Shown here: positions 51,584 through 60,485 of the stretch, in pieces
Position numbering within the stretch: the stretch's first letter is position 1
Layout of the letters: each line of letters opens with the position of its first letter
Origin: Chryseobacterium pennipullorum
Lineage (GTDB): Bacteria > Bacteroidota > Bacteroidia > Flavobacteriales > Weeksellaceae
NCBI RefSeq assembly: GCF_003384725.1
Contig: NZ_QNVV01000002.1
Location: 310,001 to 374,000, forward strand
DNA: 64,000 nucleotides
Direction of reading: 5' to 3'
Translations under genes and position numbers: made by a program
Notes under the pieces: model-generated
What the model was told of the DNA's origin: nothing
Databases searched by the model: none
Seen by the model: only the letters and a program-made list of their open reading frames with translations

Positions 51584-53047
51584 TTAAAGTTCTTTTCTTA
51601 ATCTTGCGACAGGAATATTAAGCTGTTCACGATATTTTGCAATCGTCCTTCTGGCAATATTATAGCCCTGTTCTTTTAAGATCACCACTAAGGCATCATC
51701 TGTAAGCGGTTTTCTCTTGTTCTCCTTATCGATCACTTCCTGAAGATGGGTTTTAATCTCTTTGGTGGAAACTTCTTCTCCATCGTCATTGGTCAGACTG
51801 TCTGAGAACAGGTCTTTAAGATAGACAATTCCGTTGGGTGTATCGGCATACTTGCTTTTTACCACCCTTGAAATAGTGGATATATCAAATCCTGTGATAT
51901 CTGCAACGTCTTTCAGAATCATTGGTTTCAGGGATTTTTCATCACCTGTAATAAAATAGTCCTTCTGAAACTTGACGATAGCAGTAATGGTTTGTAATAA
52001 AGTATTTTGACGCTGGTTAATCGCATCGATATACCACTTGGCAGCATCCAGTTTCTGCTTGATGAATAAGGCAGCCTGTTTATGTTCTGATGAATTTTTA
52101 TCATGAGAATAGGTTGTCAGAATATCTTTATATTCTTCAGAAACCCTTAAGGTAGGAGCATTTTTACTGTTAAGCATAGGAACTACCTGTCCGTCTTTTA
52201 CCTGAATCACAAAATCCGGAATAATTTCCTGGTTGATGGTGATGGTTTGGGTATCAAAGTTTCCTCCAACTTTTGGTGACAGTTTTGAGATTTCATCCAG
52301 AGCGTCTTTCAGGTCATCTTCTTCGATGTCATATTTTTGGATAATCTTATTGTAATGCTTGTTGGTAAGGGCATCAAACTGATGTCTCAGGATATTGGCA
52401 GCTAAGGAAACAGCTTTATCAGAGCTCACCTTCTTTTCGATCTGCAGAAGTAGACATTCCTGTAATCCTCTTGCTCCCACACCAGACGGATCCAGTTTTT
52501 GAATGTAATTCTCCAGGATATCTTCTACCCTTTCTTTGGTCGTATAAATCCCCTGTGAGAATGCAAGATCGTCTACAATAGATTTGATTTCTCTTCTCAA
52601 ATATCCGTCGGTATCTAAGTTTCCGATAAGATACTCTGCAATTCTAAGATCTTCATCACTGATATTCACCAGATGAATCTGTTCCATCAGATAGTCGTAC
52701 AATGACTGTCCTTCTGTCAGAAGGCTTTCATTGTCAAATTCCTCATCATCCGGAGAGTAGTTGCTGGATGCGGTTTTATAGCTTGGTTCATCGTCATAAA
52801 TATATTCATTGACGTCGAAATCTGTTTCAATGCTCTCTGTACCCTCATCCTGATAAGCGTCTTCCAAAGAAGAATATTCATCTTCTTTAGAATCCTCCTT
52901 TGCAATTTCCAAAGCAGGGTTTTCTTCTAACTCTCTCTCCAACTCCTCTTCAAATTCAAGAGTATGAAGCTGAATAAGCTTCATCAACTGGATCTGCTGA
53001 GGCGCCAGCTTCTGTCCTAATTTGAGTTGTAAGTGTTGTTTAAGCAT
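51584..53047 (-). CDS. rpoN: RNA polymerase sigma-54 factor
   Basis: The 487-aa protein has region I rich in Gln and Leu (LKLGQKLAPQQIQLMKLIQLHTLEFEEELERELEENPAL, about residues 8-46), an acidic region II and the core-binding region III. The DNA-binding C-terminus includes the RpoN box ARRTIAKYR (about 465-473). Sigma-54 recognises -24/-12 promoters and needs an AAA+ activator; none is in this window. The gene stands alone and converges with the acyl-CoA synthetase gene. Confidence 0.97.
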   Translation of the reverse strand: MLKQHLQLKLGQKLAPQQIQLMKLIQLHTLEFEEELERELEENPALEIAKEDSKEDEYSSLEDAYQDEGTESIETDFDVNEYIYDDEPSYKTASSNYSPDDEEFDNESLLTEGQSLYDYLMEQIHLVNISDEDLRIAEYLIGNLDTDGYLRREIKSIVDDLAFSQGIYTTKERVEDILENYIQKLDPSGVGARGLQECLLLQIEKKVSSDKAVSLAANILRHQFDALTNKHYNKIIQKYDIEEDDLKDALDEISKLSPKVGGNFDTQTITINQEIIPDFVIQVKDGQVVPMLNSKNAPTLRVSEEYKDILTTYSHDKNSSEHKQAALFIKQKLDAAKWYIDAINQRQNTLLQTITAIVKFQKDYFITGDEKSLKPMILKDVADITGFDISTISRVVKSKYADTPNGIVYLKDLFSDSLTNDDGEEVSTKEIKTHLQEVIDKENKRKPLTDDALVVILKEQGYNIARRTIAKYREQLNIPVARLRKEL

Positions 53048-53170
53048 ATTTCTGGTTGCGTTTTAACATAACATATTCTACGAATTTAATGAATATTTTT
53101 GACAAAAAACATACCTAGCATGATTTTTGCATTATCATACCCAGTATAATAAACTATAAAAAAATAAAAA

Positions 53171-53199
53171 AAAGCCTTAATTTGTCATTAAGGCTTTTT
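53171..53199 (-). terminator. Terminator of asnS
   Basis: The arms AAAAGCCTTAAT/ATTAAGGCTTTT with a 5-nt loop are followed by a T-run on the minus strand, just after the asnS stop. Confidence 0.92.
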
Positions 53200-53207
53200 T
53201 TATTATT

Positions 53208-54656
53208 CTAGAATTCAGCGCTTTTCGGCGTTCTTGGGAAAGGGATTACATCTCTGATGTTGGTCATTCCCGTTACAAAAAGAACCAGTCTTTCTAACCC
53301 TAAACCGAAGCCTGCATGCGGTACTGAACCAAATTTACGGGTATCCAGGTACCACCAAAGTTCGTGCTCATGGACATGCATATCTGCCATTTTCTCTTTC
53401 AGCACGTCTAATCTTGCTTCTCTTTCCGAACCACCGATGATTTCACCGATTCCCGGGAAAAGAACATCCATAGCCGCCACTGTTTTATTGTCATCGTTTA
53501 GCTTCATGTAGAAAGCTTTGATCTCTTTCGGATAATCAAATAATACAACCGGGCTTTCAAAGTGCTTCTCCACCAGATATCTCTCATGTTCAGACTGCAG
53601 GTCAGTTCCCCATGCCTCAACCGGATATGCAAATTTTCCTTTTTTGTTCTCTTTAGAATTCATGAGAATCTCGATTGCTTCTGTATAGCTTACACGCTTG
53701 AAACGTTTAGCTACCACGTTCTGAAGTTTTTCGATAAGTCCTTCTTTTGCTCTTTCCTTTTCAGGCTTTGTTTTCTGCTCTTCTTCGAAACGCTTGTCTA
53801 AGAACTCAAGATCATCTTTGCAGTTGTCCAATACATACTGGATCACATATTTTAAGAAATCTTCCGCAAGGTCAATGTTATCTTCAAGGTTGTTGAACGC
53901 CACTTCCGGCTCAATCATCCAGAACTCGGCAAGGTGTCTTGTTGTGTTTGAGTTTTCAGCACGGAACGTAGGTCCGAAGGTATAAATTCTACCCAATCCC
54001 ATTGCTGCCGTTTCTCCTTCCAGCTGTCCGGAAACCGTAAGGTTTGTTTTTTTCCCGAAGAAATCCTGTGCAAAATCAATTTCACCTTCTTCCGTTTTCG
54101 GAATATTGTTCAGGTCAAAGTTGGTTACCCCAAACATTTCTCCTGCTCCTTCGGCATCTGCTCCGGTAATTACCGGTGTATTGATATAAAAGAACTGGTT
54201 CTGGTTGAAGAAAGAGTGCACCGCAAAACTCACGGCATGACGCACTCTGAAAACAGCCCCAAAAAGATTGGTCCTGAATCTTAAGTGTGCCTGCTCACGA
54301 AGTTTCTCCAGACTATGTTTCTTCGGTTGAAGTATTGTACTTTGAAGTTCTTCTGTAAGGTTTTCTCCTAAAATGATAATCTTTTTTGCGATAATTTCAA
54401 CAGTTTGTCCCGCTCCCTGGCTCTCTACCACTTCACCTATTACTTTCAGGGAAGAAGCTGTACTAATATTCTTGATGATTGCTTCATCAAAATTTTCGAA
54501 ATCAACAACTATCTGCAAATTATTAATCGTAGAACCATCATTAAGCGCAATAAAGCGATTGGCACGGAAGGATCTTACCCATCCGTAAACTGTAATGTCA
54601 TGATGTAATACTTTCTTGTAATCCTTTAGGATTTCTTTGATCGTTTGCTTTTTCAT
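53208..54656 (-). CDS. asnS: Asparaginyl-tRNA synthetase
   Basis: The 482-aa class II synthetase has an N-terminal OB-fold anticodon-binding domain ([22 protein letters not shown]). Motif 2 lies in [21 protein letters not shown], and motif 3 lies in [29 protein letters not shown]. The absence of an aspartyl-type insertion and the motif 3 end IPFPRTP indicate AsnRS. ATG 54656 ([15 protein letters not shown]) is the family start; the in-frame codons up to 54758 cover the promoter and are rejected. A -7 box lies at 54695-54702. Confidence 0.97.
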   Translation of the reverse strand: MKKQTIKEILKDYKKVLHHDITVYGWVRSFRANRFIALNDGSTINNLQIVVDFENFDEAIIKNISTASSLKVIGEVVESQGAGQTVEIIAKKIIILGENLTEELQSTILQPKKHSLEKLREQAHLRFRTNLFGAVFRVRHAVSFAVHSFFNQNQFFYINTPVITGADAEGAGEMFGVTNFDLNNIPKTEEGEIDFAQDFFGKKTNLTVSGQLEGETAAMGLGRIYTFGPTFRAENSNTTRHLAEFWMIEPEVAFNNLEDNIDLAEDFLKYVIQYVLDNCKDDLEFLDKRFEEEQKTKPEKERAKEGLIEKLQNVVAKRFKRVSYTEAIEILMNSKENKKGKFAYPVEAWGTDLQSEHERYLVEKHFESPVVLFDYPKEIKAFYMKLNDDNKTVAAMDVLFPGIGEIIGGSEREARLDVLKEKMADMHVHEHELWWYLDTRKFGSVPHAGFGLGLERLVLFVTGMTNIRDVIPFPRTPKSAEF

Positions 54657-54694
54657 TTGTTGATGATAAATTTTTGAATAAAAATTAATGGTTG

Positions 54695-54702
54695 CAAAGT
54701 TA
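54695..54702 (-). promoter_or_regulatory. Candidate -7 box (TAACTTTG) of asnS
   Basis: Exact TAnnTTTG match on the minus strand, 39 bp upstream of the asnS ATG; no well-spaced -33 TTG. Confidence 0.45.
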
Positions 54703-54793
54703 CAAAAAAACGGCGCAACTTGATGATTGTACCGTCCTTTTAAAAAATCATTTATCAAAATATATACTCAAAAATTATGTTCTGAATACGATT

Positions 54794-55393
54794 TCAGTTA
54801 AAGAATATGGTTTTTTTTCTTTCTTTTCCGTTTCGGATCTTCCAGGCGTGATAAGAACTTGGCACGTCATATTGCCATTGGGGAAGCAGCATGACAATCA
54901 GGATCACATCAATATGGGATATAAATCCTAATCCCACCGCGAGATAAAACGCCCATCCCATTTGCTGAAACCCAATTAAATAAGTAAAAGCAATCAGCAG
55001 GCTCACTCCCCACATTTTAGACAAAAAAGCATGGGTACAAGTCTCTTTTCCGAATTTCCAGATACTGACGACATAGCAGAGTGCCTCCATGACAAAGATG
55101 AAGAGGATTCCCAGCCATTCACTTTTAATTAATTCAGAATTGAGGAAATAGGCTGCAAAACCTAATGACAACCAGAAAATCAAATCCGTCTGGCTATCCA
55201 ATCTTCTTAATTTTTCTGAGGAAACACCAATCTTTCGGGCAATAATTCCATCAAAGATATCGGTCAACAATCCGAAATACATTAATGCTACAATTAAAAA
55301 TCTTACTTCTGCTTCTCCAAAATAAGCCAGCAACAAAATACACGGTGCAAGGATCAACCTCATGGCAATCAATATATAGGGTAGCTTTTTCAT
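54794..55393 (-). CDS. CDP-alcohol phosphatidyltransferase family protein with altered signature
   Basis: The 199-aa polytopic membrane protein has the CDP-alcohol phosphotransferase motif at residues 45-70: D45, D48-G49, A52-R53, then eight residues, then D66 and D70. All four aspartates that bind the metal and act in catalysis are present. The glycine expected at position 62 is leucine (EKLRRLDSQTD). About five to six membrane spans are visible. Such enzymes make phospholipids by swapping CMP for an alcohol; the alcohol here is unknown. The start overlaps the stop of the secreted repeat protein gene by 4 bp, so the two are translationally coupled. Confidence 0.85.
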   Translation of the reverse strand: MKKLPYILIAMRLILAPCILLLAYFGEAEVRFLIVALMYFGLLTDIFDGIIARKIGVSSEKLRRLDSQTDLIFWLSLGFAAYFLNSELIKSEWLGILFIFVMEALCYVVSIWKFGKETCTHAFLSKMWGVSLLIAFTYLIGFQQMGWAFYLAVGLGFISHIDVILIVMLLPQWQYDVPSSYHAWKIRNGKERKKTIFFN

Positions 55394-56031
55394 GATTTTT
55401 TATTTTTAAAGTTCCAGTTGATCAAAGGAAACTTCCTCTTTTCATTTTCGTTCCAAAAGCCAATCTGAATTCCTCTTGAATCTTTACAGACATTAAACAA
55501 CGAAATCTGAATACCCCTGCATTTCTTACTCACGTTTGCAAAAGTTGAAATAGCCATTCCATTTGTCGTATGATGAAAATTGTATAGGGGTGAAACAGCC
55601 ACTCCATTTGTTACTGAAGGAGCACTTATATTGCTTGATACATTAACCTCCAGGCCGTTGGTAATGGTAGGCTCCATGTTGATGATGGAAAGCTGCATTC
55701 CATTGATCTTATTCATTTTGTCCGGTAATGGCTCCCCGCCAATATCATTAATAGCCCAATTATCGATGGACGGAATGCTTACAAGCAGTAATGCGGGAAA
55801 AAAGATCCCCAGTCCATTACATCCTAATCCAACACCATTAACTTTTTTAGGCTTTATCTCATGATCAATTTCATCATAATACTTGATCAGCATTCCATTA
55901 ACATTTTTTGTGTTTTTGGCGGGTGAGAAACCAATAATCCTGGCTCTATCCGGTCTTGTATCTAAACTGTCCTGAGCATAGATGATACTCCCTGTAAAAA
56001 GGCCAATCATCAACAAAAATTTTATTTTCAT
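55390..56031 (-). CDS. Secreted protein with Asn-Gly repeats, LA_2272-like surface repeat type
   Basis: The 213-aa protein has a signal peptide (FLLMIGLFTGSIIYAQ). It then carries at least seven imperfect repeats with an N/R-G-(M/L/V/I) core spaced about 15-22 residues: VNGVGL, INGMQLS, TNGLEVN, TNGVAVS, TNGMAIS, RGIQIS and RGIQIG. The pattern resembles LA_2272-type surface repeat proteins, but this is not certain. It is presumably outside the cytosol, as a small repeat barrel or solenoid; the function is unknown. It is coupled to the membrane phosphotransferase gene by a 4-bp overlap and diverges from an HTH gene. A -7 box is seen at 56057-56064. Confidence 0.78.
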   Translation of the reverse strand: MKIKFLLMIGLFTGSIIYAQDSLDTRPDRARIIGFSPAKNTKNVNGMLIKYYDEIDHEIKPKKVNGVGLGCNGLGIFFPALLLVSIPSIDNWAINDIGGEPLPDKMNKINGMQLSIINMEPTITNGLEVNVSSNISAPSVTNGVAVSPLYNFHHTTNGMAISTFANVSKKCRGIQISLFNVCKDSRGIQIGFWNENEKRKFPLINWNFKNKKS

Positions 56032-56056
56032 AATTGATTATTTTTAAATTACAGTT

Positions 56057-56064
56057 CAAAATTA
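56057..56064 (-). promoter_or_regulatory. Candidate -7 box (TAATTTTG) of the repeat protein gene
   Basis: Exact TAnnTTTG match on the minus strand, 26 bp upstream of the ATG at 56031. Confidence 0.35.
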
Positions 56065-56113
56065 TCTGCAGGAAGCACAATTCCGAATGCGAAAAAGAAT
56101 TAAAATAAATAAG

Positions 56114-56121
56114 TACATTTG
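56114..56121 (+). promoter_or_regulatory. Candidate -7 box (TACATTTG) of the HTH gene
   Basis: Exact match on the plus strand, 15 bp before the ATG at 56137, giving a very short leader. Confidence 0.4.
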
Positions 56122-56136
56122 TGAAAATCACAAAAA

Positions 56137-57063
56137 ATGTATCAGGAACTTTTATTGAAGGAGATCAGAAGAAAAATTGGCACTCATTCTCTGAATGACG
56201 AGATCGCCAATATTCTGAATATAAGTTATGATGCAGCACACAGAAGAACATCTCTGAAAGCAAAGTTCAGCCTTGAGGAAGCTATTGAACTGGCAAAATA
56301 TTACCAGATTTCTCTCAATCAGTTTATTACTTCGGACCAGCAGCTTGTGGTCCAGAAAACCTCAGCGGTGAATAAAACAGAAGATCTTCAGTCTTTTTTT
56401 CAGAATAACCTCAGTATCTTTGAAAATCTATCGCTTTCTGATGAGATGACTATTTATTATTCTGCTAAGGATATTCCGTTTTTTTATACGCTCTCGGATA
56501 CATTACTTTCCCGCTTTAAAATTTATGTATGGATGAATATGCTGAATGCGAAACAGGTGTTTATTCCTTTTCTGCAATTTTCACCTCCGTATTTTGAACC
56601 GGACACCCAGGAACTCAGGAAAAAATATGAAGAACAAAATGTAGTGGAACTCTGGAATGACAGAACAATTTCAAGTATTTTGCAACAGATTTTATACTAT
56701 TACGACACGGGACTTTTACAAAAAAAAGAAGGTCAAATTATTCTTAAAGAACTGAAAGAACTTATACAGCATATTGAGCAAAAAACGGAAAGCAATCCAA
56801 AGTTTCATCTGTATGAAAATGAAGTGATGCATCTTTCCAATGACATCTTTTTCCATCATCCGAAACAATCCCTATTCGCATTGCCTGCGAATATGTTTGG
56901 GTATATTCTGATCAATGATGTGATAACCTGCCGGGAAACAAAGAATTATTTTGAACATCAGATCCAGAATTCAAAATCCATGAATACCTCCGGAAACCGT
57001 GACAGAAAGATATTTTTCAATAAAATGTACCAACAAATTGAAAATTTAAATCAAAGCTTATAA
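56137..57063 (+). CDS. Helix-turn-helix protein, probable transcriptional regulator
   Basis: The 308-aa protein starts with a likely DNA-binding domain: SLNDEIANILNISYDAAHRRTSLKAKFSLEEAIELAKYYQISLNQF (about residues 18-63). This looks like an XRE/BetR-type helix-turn-helix followed by a capping helix. The remaining 240 residues are all-helical, with no recognised domain and no membrane span. It is divergent from the coupled repeat-protein and phosphotransferase genes and 105 bp away, so it may regulate them or itself. The function is inferred from position only. Confidence 0.72.
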   Translation: MYQELLLKEIRRKIGTHSLNDEIANILNISYDAAHRRTSLKAKFSLEEAIELAKYYQISLNQFITSDQQLVVQKTSAVNKTEDLQSFFQNNLSIFENLSLSDEMTIYYSAKDIPFFYTLSDTLLSRFKIYVWMNMLNAKQVFIPFLQFSPPYFEPDTQELRKKYEEQNVVELWNDRTISSILQQILYYYDTGLLQKKEGQIILKELKELIQHIEQKTESNPKFHLYENEVMHLSNDIFFHHPKQSLFALPANMFGYILINDVITCRETKNYFEHQIQNSKSMNTSGNRDRKIFFNKMYQQIENLNQSL

Positions 57064-57309
57064 CGTAAACCTACAAGCTGGAAAAATTTCTACTTTAGGG
57101 AAGGTGGAGCAGGAATTTCTTACCCAACATTCATCATATGCATATTTATGCTATATTGATAACCGTTTCAGGCTGTGTTACAAATGCCAGTTTATTATGC
57201 TTATTCATTCTCAAAGTCAGTGTAGAAAGAATAATCAATTGATAATGAGGAATAGAATTAATAAGGGGAATAGCTCGAAGAGAAACTTCTGCTTTTTGAA
57301 ATATAAAAA

Positions 57310-57852
57310 TTACTCGTCCTTTTTAGATGGAACCAGAAATACATCAATAAGACCCTCAGGAAGCGCCATTTTGATCGTTCTTTGTTCTCTGTCTACTTCA
57401 AGGATCCAGTCTTTGATCATGGGAATAACCACTTCTTTTCCATCCAGATTGGTGATGAAATACACCTGTGCTGTCTGATCATTTACGGATCTGATGACTC
57501 CACAGTTATTGTCATTTTGGTCAAAAATTTCAAATCCGATGATTTCGTGGTAATAGAATTGTTTTCCTGAAAGTTTAGGCAGTGTAGTCAACGGAAGGTA
57601 AACACTTTTACCTAAAACCTGGTCTACTATTGCTTCAGAAGAGTTTTTGAATGCAAGATTCAGAGCATCTAATTTGCTCCAGGATAATTTTTCAATAAAA
57701 AATGGAACCAATAATCCGTTGATTTCAACGAATATTGATTCCAATTTATTGTAAAGCTCGGGTTGATCGGTATCCAATTTAAGGATTACGTTACCCGCAA
57801 GTCCATGTCTGCGTGTGATTTTACCTAAAAAATAGCAATCTTCTTTACGCAT
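57310..57852 (-). CDS. rimM: 16S rRNA processing protein RimM
   Basis: The 180-aa protein has the RimM N-terminal beta-barrel (YFLGKITRRHGLAGNVILKLDTDQPELY) and the C-terminal PRC-like domain (YYHEIIGFEIFDQ ... YFITNLDGKEVVIPMIKDWILEVDREQRTIKMALPEGLIDV). RimM binds S19 and helps fold the 30S head. It is 14 bp downstream of rpsP in the same direction, the conserved order. The usual next gene trmD does not follow; 246 bp without a recognised gene lies beyond its stop. That stretch holds nothing I can name. Confidence 0.95.
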   Translation of the reverse strand: MRKEDCYFLGKITRRHGLAGNVILKLDTDQPELYNKLESIFVEINGLLVPFFIEKLSWSKLDALNLAFKNSSEAIVDQVLGKSVYLPLTTLPKLSGKQFYYHEIIGFEIFDQNDNNCGVIRSVNDQTAQVYFITNLDGKEVVIPMIKDWILEVDREQRTIKMALPEGLIDVFLVPSKKDE

Positions 57853-57866
57853 AACAGGATTTGTTC

Positions 57867-58433
57867 TTAAGCTTCAGTGTTTTCTTCAGTTTCAGCAGCA
57901 GGAGCTTCTCCTTCTGTAGTAGCTTCAGTAACTTCTTCAGCAGGTGCGTTAGCAGCTTCTTCAGCAGCCTTAGCATCAGCATCAGCTTGTGCAGCAGCAG
58001 CGATTCTAGCTTCGTTTACTTTTACTTCAGCGTCTAAAGCAGCTTTTTTAGCGTCAGATTTAGCAGTTGCTAAACCGTCAACTTTACCTTTTACTTTAGC
58101 ATCTTTAGCATCTACCCAAGCACTGAATCTTTTTTCAGCTTCAGCTTCGTCAAAAGCACCTTTAGCAACACCACCTTGTAAGTGTTTTTTGTAAAGGGCA
58201 CCTTTATAAGAAAGGATAGCTCTAGCAGTATCAGTAGGCTGAGCACCATTGTTTAACCACTGTACAGCAGAATCAACGTTTAGTTCGATAGTTGCCGGGT
58301 TAGTAATTGGGTTGTAAGTTCCTAGTTTCTCGATGAATCTACCATCTCTTCTAGCTCTTGAATCTGCAACCACGATGTGGAAAAAAGGCTTACCTTTTTT
58401 ACCGTGTCTTTGTAATCTGATTTTTACTGACAT
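57867..58433 (-). CDS. rpsP: 30S ribosomal protein S16 with long C-terminal tail
   Basis: Residues 1-80 are canonical S16 (SVKIRLQRHGKKGKPFFHIVVADSRARRDGRFIEKLGTYNP). A 108-residue extension follows: first helical and Lys-rich (about 85-145), then strongly Ala/Glu-rich (about 145-188). S16 of E. coli is 82 aa. A longer S16 is usual for Bacteroidetes, so the tail is probably a phylum feature; its role is unknown. rpsP is first in the operon with rimM and has a -7 box at 58482-58489. Confidence 0.96.
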   Translation of the reverse strand: MSVKIRLQRHGKKGKPFFHIVVADSRARRDGRFIEKLGTYNPITNPATIELNVDSAVQWLNNGAQPTDTARAILSYKGALYKKHLQGGVAKGAFDEAEAEKRFSAWVDAKDAKVKGKVDGLATAKSDAKKAALDAEVKVNEARIAAAAQADADAKAAEEAANAPAEEVTEATTEGEAPAAETEENTEA

Positions 58434-58481
58434 AATGTTTGAATTTTACGGGAACTCGTCCCAGTTAAATATTTAAGAGTG

Positions 58482-58489
58482 CAAAGATA
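58482..58489 (-). promoter_or_regulatory. Candidate -7 box (TATCTTTG) of rpsP-rimM
   Basis: Exact TAnnTTTG match on the minus strand, 49 bp upstream of the rpsP ATG. A TTG lies only 12 bp upstream of it, closer than usual. Confidence 0.45.
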
Positions 58490-58539
58490 AAATAAATTTT
58501 TCAATTAGGTAATTTGAAAAGGAGATAATTTTACTTTTT

Positions 58540-59124
58540 TTACATTATATACACCAAAGATAAGACTGTTGAAACAATCACTGAGATCAAAACCGCGAGA
58601 AACACAATCAAATTATCTCTGGTTTTCCCTGTAATTATTCTAATCACAAAATAGTTGATGATGTACACGGGGACCAGCAGAAAAAATGAAAAGTGAGCAG
58701 TAAATAATATAACTGCATCTAAGATAAGAGTTCCAATAACAGAAGCTATTACAATTCCCAACAGGCATTTGTAAACTGTTTTTTTATCTATTTTATTATT
58801 CTCCTTTACTTTTGAAAATTGACTGAATTTCTCCAATATAAAAACCTTCAGCCCTTCCTCATCCATGATTTCTGAAGATATATTTTCCATTATAAAATCT
58901 ATATCTTTTCCCTCCTGCACCCTATTGTGAATCTCAAATGAGATTCTTCCTTTTTCCTTGATCAAAAGCTTTCTATAATCAGCTTTCTTTACAAAATCAT
59001 TATAATTAAATTTCTGATTGATCGCTTCAAGCATTTCATTATTGATTGTACCTGTATGATCAACCATATAGAGATAAGCTATAAGCAGATCTTCTTCATT
59101 ATAACTTCTGTAAATATTTTTCAT
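58540..59124 (-). CDS. Membrane protein of unknown function
   Basis: I do not recognise this 194-aa protein. The first 115 residues are soluble and charged (SYNEEDLLIAYLYMVDHTGTINNEMLEAINQKF and so on), perhaps a small helical domain. The last 75 residues hold three hydrophobic spans (about 117-138, 140-158 and 168-190) ending at the C-terminus. This would leave a cytosolic N-terminal domain on a membrane anchor. It starts 1 bp after the nitroreductase stop on the same strand and is likely cotranscribed with it. Confidence 0.8.
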   Translation of the reverse strand: MKNIYRSYNEEDLLIAYLYMVDHTGTINNEMLEAINQKFNYNDFVKKADYRKLLIKEKGRISFEIHNRVQEGKDIDFIMENISSEIMDEEGLKVFILEKFSQFSKVKENNKIDKKTVYKCLLGIVIASVIGTLILDAVILFTAHFSFFLLVPVYIINYFVIRIITGKTRDNLIVFLAVLISVIVSTVLSLVYIM

Positions 59125-59125
59125 T

Positions 59126-59635
59126 TTACATTACTCCCATATAGAAAAGTCCCAGGCATTTCTGATTATCTTCAATCGTCAGAGATTCTTTGAGATCATC
59201 CACAATTTTGGGAGAACTCCAATAGCAGCCAATGTTATTGGCCGTACACGTAAGATACATATTTTGTACTGCCATTGACGTTGCAGCAACCTCTTCCCAT
59301 TCAGGAACCATTCCGCTGAAATTCACTACAATAGAAACCACAACGTCTGCCTTATTAATTTTAAAGCCTATGTCATTGTATTTTTTCTCTAAGAACAGCT
59401 GTTCAGGCTGGGAAGCCTTATAGATGGCCTGCATTTCAGAGGCCAGTTTTGCTTTTTCTTCCCCTTTAAATATTTTAAAACGCCATGGTTTTGTACGTTT
59501 ATGATTGGGAGCCAATGTTGCTGAAAGTAAAATTTCATCAAGGACCTCCTGAGATATTTCTGCGTCTGTATAATCTTTTGGGAAAACACTCCGTCTCTGT
59601 GCTATGATTTCTTTTAAAACTTCTGCTTTATTCAT
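59126..59635 (-). CDS. Nitroreductase-family oxidoreductase
   Basis: The 169-aa FMN-dependent flavoprotein has IIAQRRSVFPKDYTD, the FMN-contact stretch TLAPNHKRTKPWRFKIFKG, VAATSMAVQNMYLTCTANNIGCYWSSP and a terminal CLGLFYMGVM. It is short and lacks parts of the longer NfsA/NfsB forms, like the small YdjA-type group. It probably reduces quinone-like or nitro compounds with NAD(P)H. It may be cotranscribed with the membrane protein downstream. A sequence matching a -7 box (TAAATTTG) lies only 5 bp before the ATG. Confidence 0.9.
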   Translation of the reverse strand: MNKAEVLKEIIAQRRSVFPKDYTDAEISQEVLDEILLSATLAPNHKRTKPWRFKIFKGEEKAKLASEMQAIYKASQPEQLFLEKKYNDIGFKINKADVVVSIVVNFSGMVPEWEEVAATSMAVQNMYLTCTANNIGCYWSSPKIVDDLKESLTIEDNQKCLGLFYMGVM

Positions 59636-59760
59636 ACCTGCAAATTTACAACATGAAATTCAATCTGTTCCATTTAATATTATTGAAGTTGCTGATTTTT
59701 TTTGAAAATATTCAATCCTTTTTGTCATAAAAAACAGCTAAGTTTGTTAAGCATTCAGCG

Positions 59761-60375
59761 TTAATTCTGATTTTTATACGCTTTATAATTAGTAAAAATA
59801 AAAGTAAGTACAATGACGATAACAAATATTCCGATTAACCATTTTTCGTAGCTATTCCCTTTTACAGGATCAAGTATGTACAGAGCAATACAACTGACTG
59901 CATAAATAGCCCCTGCAATGCCCCAGGCTGTCTTAGGCTCAGGATATTCTTTTAGATCCGTCTTATAATTAAAAAGCGGAAGCAGTTTGTGTTTATCCCA
60001 TATCAGCAGGACGAAAACGGCGATCATCATCAGAGAGGTTATCACCCAGGTTCCTTTGAATGAAAGACTGATCGTAATGATCCAGATATTGGTCAATATT
60101 GCTAAAAACATCATCGCTCCAAGGGCAGCAAAGCGCTGGGTCATCAATAAAATTCCCGCAGTGATCTGGGCAAGTCCCAGAAAATTCCAGTAAAAACCTG
60201 ACTGATATAATGCTTCAAAGAAATATCCGATCGGGTTATCCGTTGAGATTCCTGTAAACCGATTTCCCATGAGCTTTACCAACCCTGATGGGAAAAAAGC
60301 AAATCCCACCAGGTAGCGGAGATGAATAATCACCCATTGATTGAATCTGTTGGTTCTTAGTTTTTCAAATGCCAT
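59761..60375 (-). CDS. DoxX-like membrane protein
   Basis: The 204-aa protein has about five membrane spans. The N-terminal LRYLVGFAFFPSGLVKLMGNRF and then GFYWNFLGLAQITAGILLMTQRFAALGAM are typical of the DoxX/DoxD-like family. Family members are small quinone-linked or redox-associated membrane proteins; the function of this one is unknown. The final segment (WLIGIFVIVIVLTFIFTNYKAYK) is a membrane span with a basic C-terminal end. The gene is apparently alone, 126 bp from the nitroreductase gene. Confidence 0.87.
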   Translation of the reverse strand: MAFEKLRTNRFNQWVIIHLRYLVGFAFFPSGLVKLMGNRFTGISTDNPIGYFFEALYQSGFYWNFLGLAQITAGILLMTQRFAALGAMMFLAILTNIWIITISLSFKGTWVITSLMMIAVFVLLIWDKHKLLPLFNYKTDLKEYPEPKTAWGIAGAIYAVSCIALYILDPVKGNSYEKWLIGIFVIVIVLTFIFTNYKAYKNQN

Positions 60376-60485
60376 GATATAAAGTTTAGAATATGAGTTG
60401 CAACGTAACCATTAATAGTTACAGAGGATGCAGCGTCTGTATTCCTTTGGGAAATTGTCTCACCAATACATGGGCTCGTATTTTA

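Noticed and set aside
53129..53142. A possible sigma-54 promoter (GG-N10-GC) upstream of rpoN
   Set aside because: The GG and GC spacing is right, but the rest of the -24 and -12 elements match poorly, so chance is likely in this AT-rich sequence.
57104..57478. A 124-codon open frame on the plus strand
   Set aside because: It begins in the empty stretch after the HTH gene and runs antisense into rimM; the composition is random.
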